Source: Rosellinia necatrix
Lineage: Eukaryota > Ascomycota > Sordariomycetes > Xylariales > Xylariaceae
Length of the DNA: 64,000 bases
NCBI GenBank assembly: GCA_021209875.1
Contig: JAGYVD010000007.1
Coordinates: 3,596,001-3,660,000, forward strand
Direction of reading: 5' to 3'
In this document: one piece after another, positions 34,836 through 45,127 of the stretch
How positions within the stretch are numbered: the stretch's first letter is position 1
Layout of the letters: each line of letters begins with the position of its first letter
Translations under genes and position numbers: made by a program
Notes under the pieces: generated by a model
Databases searched by the model: none
What the model was told of the DNA's origin: nothing
The model's input: the letters and a program-made list of their open reading frames with translations, nothing else

Positions 34836-35273
34836 CGTGCAAGATGTAAGCTGTGGAGCAGCGCCTTGATGGGTAGAGGAATTACCGGGTGCCTTTCGGT
34901 ATTCCTGTCGTTCATTTGATTTCACTCTACAATGCTGCGGTTTATTCGTGAAGCTACCTAGCTATTTGGTTTTATTGATACCTACCTAGGTATCTAGTAA
35001 TGTTGTGAAACCTGACCCAGCTCGGAGTTTAATAGGTACTTACCTTAGGTAGCTACCTACCTAGTAGGTACCTGTAGTTACAGGTATCCCACACAAAGAG
35101 CAAGGATGCTTGCTTATTGGATGGCCCACCGAGCCAATCCGGTCGATTTGCTCTTCCTTGACGACCCCACTAAATTATCTGCGCCAACGTTCCGAGGAAA
35201 CTTGGAACAATAACTATCTAAAATCGAGTCCAACCTGTCGCCTATACGATTGCGCAAAGAACCATTAGCCGGC
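34836..35273. promoter_or_regulatory. Divergent promoter region of ALG13 and RSM24
   Basis: 438 bp between two opposite starts. The middle (34955-35080) is full of TACCTAGGTA and TAGGTACC boxes, so the repeat family here sits inside a shared promoter. No TATA box is evident. Confidence 0.5.
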
Positions 35274-36511
35274 ATGGCTTCTGCAGTGCAATCGATGCGG
35301 CTATGCCTACGGGCAGCCAAAAGGCAAACTGTTGTCTCAACCAAGCTTGCGACAACCAAGATCACGCCACGGCAACGCCTCACGATCCGATCCTTTTCCT
35401 CGACCCGTTTCCATCGTCACGCTGCATCCAGGGGAGACGATGCAGACGAATTCGAACCTGAATTAGACGATGATGAGCCGCGCGAGCCTATAGACCCAGC
35501 CGAGATGCGGCGTGCCATTGCGAAAGTACGCCAGGACCCGGACTATGAAGAGGCCAAACAGCTTCAGGAACGGATCATAAATAGTTTGGGAGAAACCTTT
35601 ACTGAATCATTACGGGGCCCGAAAAATACCGACAAGCTGTTTTGGGGTGAGGAGGAACCAGACCCAGATATGCTCATTGAGGAGACGGGGACCGACGAAT
35701 TTGATGAGGATGATATGCCATCCTTGGCACATGCCAAATTTGAGGAGTTCCGCGAATACAGAGAGTATGCCCGTATTGCTGCTTGGCAGATGCCCCTCCT
35801 CTCTAGTAAGGGCTTCAGAGTGCTATGGAGTATCTCACCTGCTGACGACCTACCTAGAGTTGGCTACTCCGTTTGAAGCTCCTTCCGCCCAGGAGCCGTT
35901 GCGATTCCGATATACAAGTTACATGGGAGAGTTGCATCCTGCAGAGAGCAAAGTTGTAGTAGAATTTTGCCCTAGAGATATGCCTCTAAATGAAGCACAG
36001 CAGCAAAAGCTTAGGAAGTTGCTGGGGCCACGGCTGAACCCTGAGACCGATATCGCTAAGATGAGCTGCGAACAATTCGAGCACCAGGCCCAGAACAAGA
36101 GATATCTTGGCGATATCGTAAATAAACTAATTGCACAAGCAAAGGCACATCCAAACCATTCCCTCCGGCTGAACGAATTGTTTGCTAACTAAATTGCTAT
36201 AGGACCCCGTGGACACGTTCGAAGATGTCCCACTCGACACGAGACACCACACTTTTAAAGTCAAGCCCAAGTTCCCCAAGGAGTGGCGGATGACGGAGGA
36301 ACGAAGACTCTTCATCGAAGAGTCAAGGCGGAAGGCCCTACTTCTGGATCAAGCTAAGGAAGAGGATGGAACGTTGATCGACGGCAGAGAAAGGATTAAC
36401 GGGTTTTTCAATCCTCAACCCACCCAGGTCCCGGAAGTGGCCCGCGTCCGCGTAGACGAACCATTGTCACCACCTCAGCTGGGCCAACGGCGACCTATGG
36501 TTTTCCGATAG
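35274..36511 (+). CDS. rsm24: Mitochondrial small ribosomal subunit protein mS35 (RSM24)
   Basis: Exons 35274-35805, 35858-36144 and 36203-36511 give 375 residues. The ATG at 35274 starts a basic presequence (MASAVQSMRLCLRAAKRQ) ending near SFSSTRFHRHAA. The acidic N-terminal part is followed by AWQMPLLS-KLATPFEAP across intron 1 (GTAAGG..CTAG), then LRFRYTSYMGELHPAESKVV, CEQFEHQAQNKRYLGD and DTFEDVPLDTRHH, as in fungal Rsm24. For intron 2 the reading IAQAK-DPVDTFEDVP fits the family best; it needs a GC donor (GCACAT at 36145) and the acceptor at 36201-36202 with a GCTAAC branch site. A GT donor at 36118 is an alternative that removes nine residues and also keeps the frame. Confidence 0.85.
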
Positions 36512-38008
36512 ATGTATACACGTACCACCTGTATACTACAACCATGTAGAAATACTATATCAAACTCAACAAAGTCCAGCCGTACAAATTTGATCGGCGT
36601 TCCAGTGTATGAGATGATGGTGTTGCTTGATTTAAAGCTCTGGACAGCTTCTGGAGATAAAAAGAGGCCACGCGTATGTCCCGCAGAGAGGTCGATTTTC
36701 CAAGTGGTGTATTTGCGTTACAAGTAACCATTTCACCTCCGCTATTGATTATGCTTTTTATGATTTGGAACATTAAGGAATTGGTTGAGAGTCGGCTTGA
36801 TATTGTTGGCTAATCTACGAGTTTGGATGACACAGGCACGACTCTACCACACCAAGTGAATGCTTACCTCCCAAAAACATAGCTTCCATAGGTACCCAAG
36901 ATTAGGCAACTACCTAGAATTGCCCACATGACGAGTAGGCTTAACGAATCAGCGATTGGGAAACACTCGTGTGGCCAACATTTCCAAGTGAATAGGCTGG
37001 TTAAATCCCAATTCACAAAGGTTGCCTACAGGATGACTCTGGTTAATGAGGAAGTTACCTAGGCTGAGTAGGTAGTGACTGCCCATCCTAGCACTCTGGT
37101 TGGCAGGACCGATCGAGCGGGACGGGCACAAACAATTTCTAGTGGAGCCCGAGTGCCTGCCTGGCAGAAAACCCGGTCCCGCTTTCTGCCGCCCACCACC
37201 GCTTAATTGTGCTCTGCCCGTGCCTATAAATTCTGGGCTTCCCTCCTCAACTTTGCCTGTTTCTTTCTTTTCTTCTTTAGCTCTCTTTGCCTTTTGGCTT
37301 AGATCAAGTGTAGTATCTGTTCTTTTCAGTTTAATCTCTGAAAGAGTCCTACTTGGACTCAATCGTGATTATTCTAATTTTTTCCTCTCGGGAATGCGTC
37401 CTCTGTGCTTGCGCATGATGCTTCCCACTGTGTCCCTGGTATTACACTGCCTCCAGGCGACGCGAACCTCACTTTTCATTGCAATCTATAGCTAGTCTAT
37501 AGATGCGAAGAAGAGCCACCTATACTATCTCTTTCCGATGTGTGAATGCTACACAATTCGGAGCGCATTGAGTGAAATTTCATTTACAAGACTGTTGGTC
37601 TATTTGGATGTATATGGAGATATACAAATAAGTAGGCTGGAAAGACGAGGCAGATATCAGTGAAGGAAAACGAATGTGTACTCTGTCCGCTGGTCTACAT
37701 GTAACTCTACCTAGGTACCTATCTAAAGGCGGTATTGTTAATCGAAGAAAAAGCCAAGTCGACCGAAATCTTTAGCAGATAGACTATCTAGCGAAGTAAT
37801 TAAGGTTGTTGCCATAAAAATAACTATCTCTTTGAATCTGCGATTGTAATAGGGTGCATGGCTGGTTCTACCAGCGGTCGTTTGCACCTCGTCACCACAC
37901 CCGTCACCACATCACCCTATCTAGCAAACTTTCCACCCTTCACCTTCTTCACGCCCCTCACACCCGTACGGCTCTCCCGTCATTTACCAAGCTAACTACG
38001 AATTCAAT
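36512..38008. other. Intergenic
   Basis: 3' region of RSM24 and 5' region of translin. Short frames on both strands at 36949-37495 overlap pyrimidine-rich DNA and show no known motif. The last 150 nt before translin are CACC-rich. Confidence 0.6.
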
Positions 38009-38920
38009 ATGGCGAGCGACAACGGCTCCAACATGATCGACCCTGCCATCTTCGACTACCTTAAAGCCCACGGCGAGGAGGAGATCGAGGTCGGAGAGAA
38101 GCTTCACCAAATCTCTGCAACTCTGAACCGCCATGTCTCAACCTGCCAAGGCTTCCTGAGCCGCATTCACTCCACACCAAGCTCGAAGCGTAGGTGTCAC
38201 AACGCGGTCTCTCGCATGCCAACGTTTGCTGACAGTTTTCGTCAGTGGCGCCATTGCTCAAGCAGGTTGAAGAGGCAGGCGTCTGGCCAGAGATCGAAAG
38301 CGTGGGAGAACTGGCTCAATTTGCCTCCAAGTACCCGTACTACAAGTACGAACACGGCCATGCTTTGAGCCCCACCCCCCACGACAAATTCTGACTCTGG
38401 GCTAGGTACAACCAAAAGTGGTCTCGTAGTATCCAGAACGTTGTTGGCACGATCCTTCTCACCGCGTGGCTCGGTGGCATGGGCACCGAGTCCCGACCCG
38501 GCGAGCTGGGTCGTCTTCTGACGATCGAGGAGGTTGGAGAGATCCTGAAGGGTACGTAACACCCTGTGGCATACCTAGGCTGCTAGAACTTACATTCATG
38601 GCCACCGCCGTGCCACAGTCCCGGTCAACCTCAAGGACCGAGACGCCTTCCACGTCACCATCGAGGAGTATCTGCTGGCGCTCACCGATATCACCGAGGA
38701 GCTTAGCCGCCTCGCCATGAACTCGGTGACCATGGGCGACGTGGCGTTGACGGTGCGCATCAGCAGCTTCATCAAGGATCTGTTCGCCGGCTTCCAGCTA
38801 CTCAACCTCAAGAACGACATCTTACGGAAGCGCGTCGACGCGGTCAAGTATCACGTCAAGAAGGTGGAGGACGTCATCTATGATCTCTCGCTGCGGAATC
38901 TACTCCCTAAGACCGAGTAA
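38009..38920 (+). CDS. Translin family protein
   Basis: Exons 38009-38189, 38246-38345, 38406-38551 and 38619-38920 (introns 56, 60 and 67 nt) give 242 residues with agreeing phases. The N-terminus is MASDNGSNMIDPAIFDYLKA; later KYPYYKYNQKWSRSIQNVVG spans the second junction, then LGGMGTESRPGELGRLLTIEE, LTDITEELSRLAMNSVT and SSFIKDLFAGFQLLNLKND. The last is the translin signature, and the end KKVEDVIYDLSLR-LLPK fits translin rather than its partner TRAX. Translin forms an octameric nucleic-acid-binding ring and, with TRAX, a ribonuclease (C3PO). Confidence 0.92.
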
Positions 38921-39637
38921 TCTCTGCAGATTTCTAGGGCCTATAACTGGCCTATAACTGGCCTATTTGTATGGCCATTCACAGTAATACTAAACTGCTC
39001 ACAGGGCTAGGTGCCTTCGTATCCTGAACTCTCGTCCCGCACCAGCCGATGAAAGATCTTATTTATCAGCAGGGCCTTATGGGAGTCAACGGTAAAAACA
39101 CGGCTCGGATTTGCTTTAAACTTGCCATTTAGCAGCATATCCACTCGAGCTATGTGGCTACAAGTTATTCTACGTAAAATTCGTTGTGTTAACCAATTCT
39201 GCTAAGCTTGGGGGGTAAAATATGTGTCGTCATTTCTACCGTCTTGAGTCTTCGAGGGGCGGGTGGGATAGCTCCTTATCGGTTTATCGATACAAGCTAA
39301 GATAGAAAGTTGGGCGAACAGGCTAGCTCAACCGCCAATGCGCCAAGCGAATTTCATTGAGCTACCTAAAGTGTCATATCCAGCGTCGTATCCAGTGGTG
39401 TCGTATCATAACCGAACCCCCCTTGATGTATTTCATTACTCAATCAAAGCTTCTACAAGAAAAGTCGACTTGTCGCATAGTTCCTGTCGGTTGACCAGAC
39501 CGACCCTCCATAAGCGCAACATCTCCCGACTCAACTTACCAAACTACTCCCCGCGCGCGATAGAGACTATATACATACGAATTTAAACAGTCTCCCCCCT
39601 CCCCTCCTCCCTCTCCCTCCCTCCCTCCCTCCCTGCC
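38921..39637. other. Intergenic
   Basis: No gene supported. The sequence just before the next start is a pyrimidine tract of CCCTCCCT units (39590-39633), a common fungal promoter feature. Confidence 0.6.
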
Positions 39638-40514
39638 ATGTCACAAGCTTCCGGCAAAGGGGCGGCCGTAGCCCAAGAGCCGGCGAAGCCCAGGGAGACA
39701 GAACCACCACCGACACAGGCCATCCGAACGCTGCCATCGCCGGAATCGCAGGCGCTGCGCCACGCGCACCCGGCCGCGCTCCTCGCCCTGTTCGCCGTCC
39801 GCTTCCGCGCGCTCGTGGCCGACCCCGTCTCGACGATGCAGAGCTCGCTGCCCGCCGTGCTGGCGCTGCAGGCGGCCTACACCACCGTCTGCCTGCCGCC
39901 GGCGGGCTCCGCGGCCGCGCGGGCCCCCCAGGAAGCCGCGGCCCGGCGAGAAGAAGAAGGTGTCCTGGGACGTGCCGGGGCCGAACCTCGCCGTGGTAAG
40001 GAAGGATTCTTTTTTTTTTTCTTTCTCGTATTGTTTGATTAGCGAGAGAGAGAGAGAGAGAGAGATGTCGGAAACGCTGACGAATGATACGAAATTTTAG
40101 ACTAGCCTCATGGCCCTCGTCCTGTCCGTCGTCTCGGCCGGGGCGCTCCACGCGCTCCTGGTGCTCTTCGGCGCCCCGTTCCTCACGCACCTCCCGCACA
40201 CCCTCCTCTGCGCCCTCCACCTGTCCCTGCTGGGGCTGTATCCGCTGTTCTACGCCCGCGGCGTCGCCGCCCGCGACTGGGTCGAGGTCCTCGGCGCCCG
40301 CGCCCCGTTCGACGAGGCGTACGGCGGCCTCGTCGGCGCCGGCCTCGGCGCCTGGCTCGGCGCCGTGCCCATCCCCCTCGACTGGGACCGCGAGTGGCAG
40401 AAGTGGCCCGTCACCATCCTCTGCGGCATATATGCCGGGTACGCCGTCGGGAAGCTCGTCGGGGGCACGCTAGCCTTCGGGAAGAGGTTCGGGGGTGGTG
40501 CTGAGGCCCCTTGA
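39638..40514 (+). CDS. gpi11: GPI-anchor biosynthesis protein Pig-F (GPI11), with a 1-nt frame break in exon 1
   Basis: Exon 1 is 39638-39995 and exon 2 is 40101-40514, around a 105-nt intron with poly-T and (GA)n. The start-codon frame encodes HPAALLALFAVRFRALVADP and LALQAAYTTVCLPP, the first membrane segments of Pig-F. From about 39930 the conserved reading (RKPRPGEKKKVSWDVPGPNL) is in the next frame. Only that frame splices in phase into exon 2 (TSLMALVLSVVSAG..., then AVPIPLDWDREWQKWPVTI, the Pig-F signature). Exon lengths confirm one surplus base between about 39905 and 39930, in a G/C-only stretch with a C6 run. In the start-codon frame exon 2 would begin with a stop. Either this is an assembly indel or the allele is broken. 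Pig-F/Gpi11 acts in the ER in ethanolamine-phosphate transfer to the GPI precursor. Confidence 0.8.
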
Positions 40515-40535
40515 CGCCGCGGTGGGTTTATGCAT

Positions 40536-40539
<4 letters not shown>

Positions 40540-40567
<28 letters not shown>
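40540..40567. repeat. (TA)n microsatellite
   Basis: About fourteen TA dinucleotides in the 3' flank of GPI11. Confidence 0.9.
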
Positions 40568-40569
<2 letters not shown>

Positions 40570-41025
40570 CACCGATCCACGCTCATACAATTAATTTAGC
40601 AGCCGCTTTTGGAGGCTGTATTCCTGTTGGCTGGCGTCCAATTGAGGTGTCCTGACTACTTCTCGCTTTGCCTTCCTAGACCAACTAATAACACCGAGAT
40701 ATTCTACAATACAGGTCTCTCTGTCTTATTTCTTGGAACATTGCTTGTTAGTATGTATTAATGCATAAAATCTCTATAAATACCTTGGCAACTCGTAATA
40801 TTGTCATGGCAAGGGATGTTTTGGTTATGATAGCAACAACATTCATGTGCATAGCACTTTACGCTCCATTGCACCTATGCAAGCCCTTGTGCTGCTGTTC
40901 CCCTAACCCTGCGCGCTACCGCCATAAATGTAAATAGTAAAAAACTATCCCATATTACTAAAAATTTCCAGCAATTAATCATAATCCGTTGCATCATCTG
41001 AAGGTGTAGACAACACGAAAGAGAC

Positions 41026-41035
41026 AAAAAAAAAA
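41026..41035 (-). terminator. RNA polymerase III terminator of the tRNA
   Basis: A run of ten T on the minus strand, starting 9 nt after the tRNA discriminator base. Confidence 0.85.
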
Positions 41036-41044
41036 TTCAAAACA

Positions 41045-41135
41045 TAGTCGTACCGTGGATCGAACACGGAACCTTCTCGGGGCAGTGAACACATGTGCTG
41101 TGAACGAGAAATCATAACCATTAGACCATACGACT
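41045..41135 (-). tRNA. tRNA-Val(CAC) with an 18-nt intron
   Basis: Read on the minus strand, a 7-bp acceptor stem (AGTCGTA with TACGACT), a D-arm with TGGTCTAATGGTTA (A box), a 5-bp anticodon stem (TCTCG with CGAGA) and a T-arm with GTTCGATCC (B box) form a complete cloverleaf with discriminator A. The anticodon loop is TTCACA-C; the intron (minus complement of 41081-41098) lies one base 3' of the anticodon CAC, the canonical place. The loop resembles that of yeast tRNA-Val(CAC). Confidence 0.9.
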
Positions 41136-42491
41136 CGTGTATACTTACTCTACCGAAAACATCCGTCTTGACCCAAAATCTTCGGGCGGAGAGGAAGTTA
41201 CTCTCCATCCAGCCAAACTAGGTCTCGGCCTGCTTCTTCTCTGAAAATTAACAAGTGGGAAACCAACGGTTTCTTTTGGGGGTTTCTTTACACCCTAGGC
41301 AACTTCAACCTCTGTTGGCCACATCTGACCTCACGCCAAGACATAGTTCAGGTGAGTGGGTGTGCACCATCACCATACGGTTGATCCACGACAACTTTGG
41401 GATTTTAAGCTAACTCCCCCTACAGTGCCTAGGTGGCTGCTTATGCCCATAAACTTGTAGTCCGCAATATCTGATGCATTTATTACGAGACTAGAAGTCG
41501 ATTTGCATTGTGCCTCGGAGTTCAGGGCTCGACAAGGTAAATGCTTTCTGTATTAGTGGCTATAACTTATAGAGAGAGAAGTATTCCTGAGCATCCCATT
41601 CCAAGATAGCGAGTAGCCGCGACAGAGAATATCATTTCTTCTTTTTCAGACAACCTTGCCTTCACGGGACTTTGATTAACCTACTCCAGCCCTTTCTCTT
41701 GAGCCAAACTCGTCCTGTTTATTACCAATTCATTACTCACTAATCTCCTCGGAGAATACCACAAGCTGACATGCTCCCAGTCACAACGCATAACACAACC
41801 TATTGAACCTCCAATTATGGGCTTCTAATCTATCCAATGATGGGATATGGTTCTAATAATATCATATGCGTCACACATAAACTAGCCCTTGTCATAGATA
41901 ATGCATCCTTTTCCTCCAGTCCTAGCGTCACGCGTCTTGACCGCTTGGCCATGCCAGACCGTGATCCAGAACCCGTAGTAAAAGAATATAACTGGAAATT
42001 ATAGGCGTATCCCATCAGATAATACAAGAAGCATCGGCAGAAGAAGAAATGCTAATGGGAAGGGCCAGTTGGGTGCCATTATCACTCACACCAATACAGA
42101 ACTTGCAGACGCCTCAAAAAAGACCCTGAATAACATGCAAGAATAGGTAATCAGCCCTACCAATTAGCCTATGACTAGAGCAGAGTATCATGTAAGCCAA
42201 TAAAACCAATGACACACCTCCCCGGCATTTGTTGGATTGGTTCAAAGCATTGTTTGTAAACTGGCTTATGTAGCTCTTATAGCCCTGCCACCAAATTTGC
42301 AAGACATATGTCTTCTTTTCAAATAACTCCCCAAGGTCTTTAACACTTGAAACACACCACTCCCGGATGTTTTGATTGCATATCAATATTTCCTAGTACC
42401 GGTTGATTGCTATACTTACTTGTTAAGTGACTCTCTGTAGCCCTTAGTTTAATCCACCATCTATACGTTTTCGCGCACATCCTCTTTCAGA

Positions 42492-44153
42492 ATGTCGAAT
42501 TCTATCAACCCTGATGCAAACTACCCATATATATCGTACCTAAAGAAAGAAAGAAAATATGAAAGCTGGATGGAATGCTTTAAAAGAGTTATAGACGGCA
42601 GTAACTCCCATTTCATTCTGGATATCACAGCTAGCGGGGCTAGAACCCTATGGCCGACTGAGACCCAAGCCCCCGCCCTTTCTATTGACCTGGAGAAGAA
42701 AAAATTAACTCATGGGACTCGGTTGATCGTATTTGAGCCAAGCTGTCTGCGTTACGTTCAAGATAGCGCCGGTGTTGTGTACGACATAGACCCCGGGTTT
42801 TTCCGAGCCGCAGTAATGAGTTGCGATCAGGATGGATACTACACCGAAGTCCGCCGTCACGGTGTGCCGGAATTTCTCGTTGGCGGCCGGCCGCAGCATT
42901 TGGATTTAGGCTACGGTTGGGTTGCTGTGATTCACCGCCGGAACGACTGCAATATTGGTAAGTTGTGTTATGCAGCAACTACTCTGCTAACAATGATGCT
43001 CACTGGTATCGGTAGTGCTCGTATCTACTCCAAAGATGAGAAGTCCTGAATTGGCTCAACATTGGTGTGATGGCATGAAACACGTTTACAGGGATCATGT
43101 CGAGTTCTTTTACATATACTTGGAGACTGTCCGCCACTATCATGACACTTTCTATAAACAGGTGCACGAAAACCCTCTCCTGTTGCTGCTGCCGGTACTA
43201 GATATCCATGCTGTCTATTTATATGACGGGCTTACCATTGCCGATGGACTGTTTCGGGAAGGAAGGGAAAACCGCCATGAGAACCCGGGACTTGTCGAAA
43301 GGGCATGGAGTGAACTCCGTATGATGAAGCATGACGGCATAAGGCCCTTGCATTGCATTAAACAATACGACAGTGACCATGGCAATGGAAAAGTTCGGAA
43401 ATTCAAAGAATATAGGGATTTGACCAAGAGGCTCGGTTATATCGACAAAGAGATAAATCGAATGGAGGCTCTCGCTAGGGACTATCTACAACACCATATT
43501 GGAATGTTTGGTCTTGAAGAATCCCGGGCATCCATCAAACAAGCAAAGGTTGCTTTGGAAGAGAGCAAGCGGACAAAGCTAGGTAAGTGATATATCGGGA
43601 CGTCTCTCTTTTTATTGAACCTAGCTAACATTTGGGAAACGTAGTAACCGTGCTTGCAATATTCTTTGTCCCGATAAGCTTGAGCACATCCATTTTTGGG
43701 ATGAACATTCATGAACTCAATGAGAATGGACAGTCATTATGGGTTTTCATCCTAACAACTGTCGTGGTCACGGCAGTGACAATGATGCTATGGGGCTTCA
43801 TGTATCAATTTCAGCAATACAACTCGCTGCCGAGGGACAATACTAGGCAGGAGAGACAGCCATGGTTCGTTAGGCTTAATTGCCTCTGCCAGCTTATCTT
43901 CCGAGGACACATCATCTGGACCTGGAGATCAAGAATACTTCTCTCCCTCCTCACAGACGGCCGAATAGCATTCCTGAGGTCTTGCACCGATGACACAAGC
44001 TACCATAACCCCAACATTCACATATTTTGTCATGATCCGCATTGGCCATGCCACTATGTCTGGGACCATATCGGACTAAAACATGGGTTTACTTGTTCGA
44101 AGATTGAAGACCAACTAAGCCCGAATACAAGAGATGTGTTGACGTCTGACTAG
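42492..44153 (+). CDS. CorA-like Mg2+ transporter family protein
   Basis: Exons 42492-42957, 43016-43582 and 43645-44153 (introns 58 and 62 nt) give 513 residues with agreeing phases. The long N-terminal part is soluble. A charged helical region (ERAWSELRMMKHDG ... LEESRASIKQAKVALEESKR) leads into two membrane segments: VLAIFFVPISLSTSIFGMN, carrying the GMN motif (FGMN here), and LWVFILTTVVVTAVTMMLWG. This is the CorA topology with a short loop between (IHELNENGQS). The C-terminal about 110 residues after TM2 are not typical of CorA and contain several Cys, His and Trp. Whether the protein transports Mg2+ or is one of the many divergent fungal CorA-like proteins cannot be told. Confidence 0.85.
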
Positions 44154-45025
44154 GTGGCAGGCATAGTAGGAAGGGAGATAGGCAAATGGGTGGGAGGTCC
44201 ACGGGCGTAACACTGATCATACCTAAAACTTCAAGCCACTTGGCTTTACCCCCCCTTTCTACTCTAGTTAGTCAGCTACACAAATGGTACCAACTCTGAT
44301 TCTTTGTTCTCTTCGATCACTAATAACATGTAAAGTTTGCCATCTGAGTCACAAGGCTACTGGCTATGCTTCACTATTAGGAGTATTACATTCGAGACCC
44401 GGCTTGGGACATATTCCAGCTAATTATATGGGCGAGTTTGTTGTTGTTGAAAGCATTTATTTCCGTCACAAGGCACGAATCTTTCACGTCGGCTGCTCAT
44501 CTATCTGGGAAATTTCTTTCATTGGTTTGTATGAGGAAGAGCCCTGCGAATGGGGTCATTCCCAGAGTGACTGGTGACGAAAAATATACAGCGTCTGTTA
44601 GAACTGCCGAGCGACGGAGTTCCCAATTACATAGGTAAAGCCGCCAAACTATCCCGGTACTGGTATCGTTATTTTCCCTATGAGCTACTGGCTCATCTAG
44701 TTCTGTTCTTGTTGAATCCCATCAAGATCTCCTGCATTCTCCCTATAGTAGACATGATGCCGGGCTACGTTATCGCCCGGTCATCTGTCAGAGTCCAGAC
44801 TGTATAAGCCATTGGCATCGCCCATGCGATCAACACAGCACCATGCCCGGTAGATAGTGTTTTAGAATGAATTTCTTTACTCGCCCTCGTTTCTTTTTTT
44901 TTCTTTTTTCCTTTTTTGTTCCGCAACGGAGTCGATGCACCTCGTACGGGCGCGATGATAATACACCACTATTTCCTCCCCTCGCTCTATCAAAGGAGTG
45001 TGTGTGGCACAAAGGGGGGCTGTCC

Positions 45026-45066
<41 letters not shown>

Positions 45067-45127
45067 TCCAAAAGCCGCCTGCGCGCATTTTTAAGCAGAT
45101 ACGAAATCATGATCCCGAGGGGCTACC
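44154..45127. other. Convergent 3' region
   Basis: Between the CorA-like gene and the kinase gene. It ends with a T25/A15 run at 45026-45065. Small frames such as 44284-44577 lack motifs. Confidence 0.6.
45026..45065. repeat. T25-A15 homopolymer junction
   Basis: A run of 25 T directly followed by 15 A, a perfect 15-bp palindrome at its centre. It lies about 60 bp from the 3' end of the kinase coding sequence. Confidence 0.9.

Larger units (their letters stand above)
40515..42491. other. Intergenic around a tRNA gene
   Basis: Apart from the tRNA at 41045-41135, it holds a (TA)n microsatellite at about 40540-40567. The rest (41.2-42.5 kb) shows no gene; short frames there lack known motifs. 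Confidence 0.6.
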
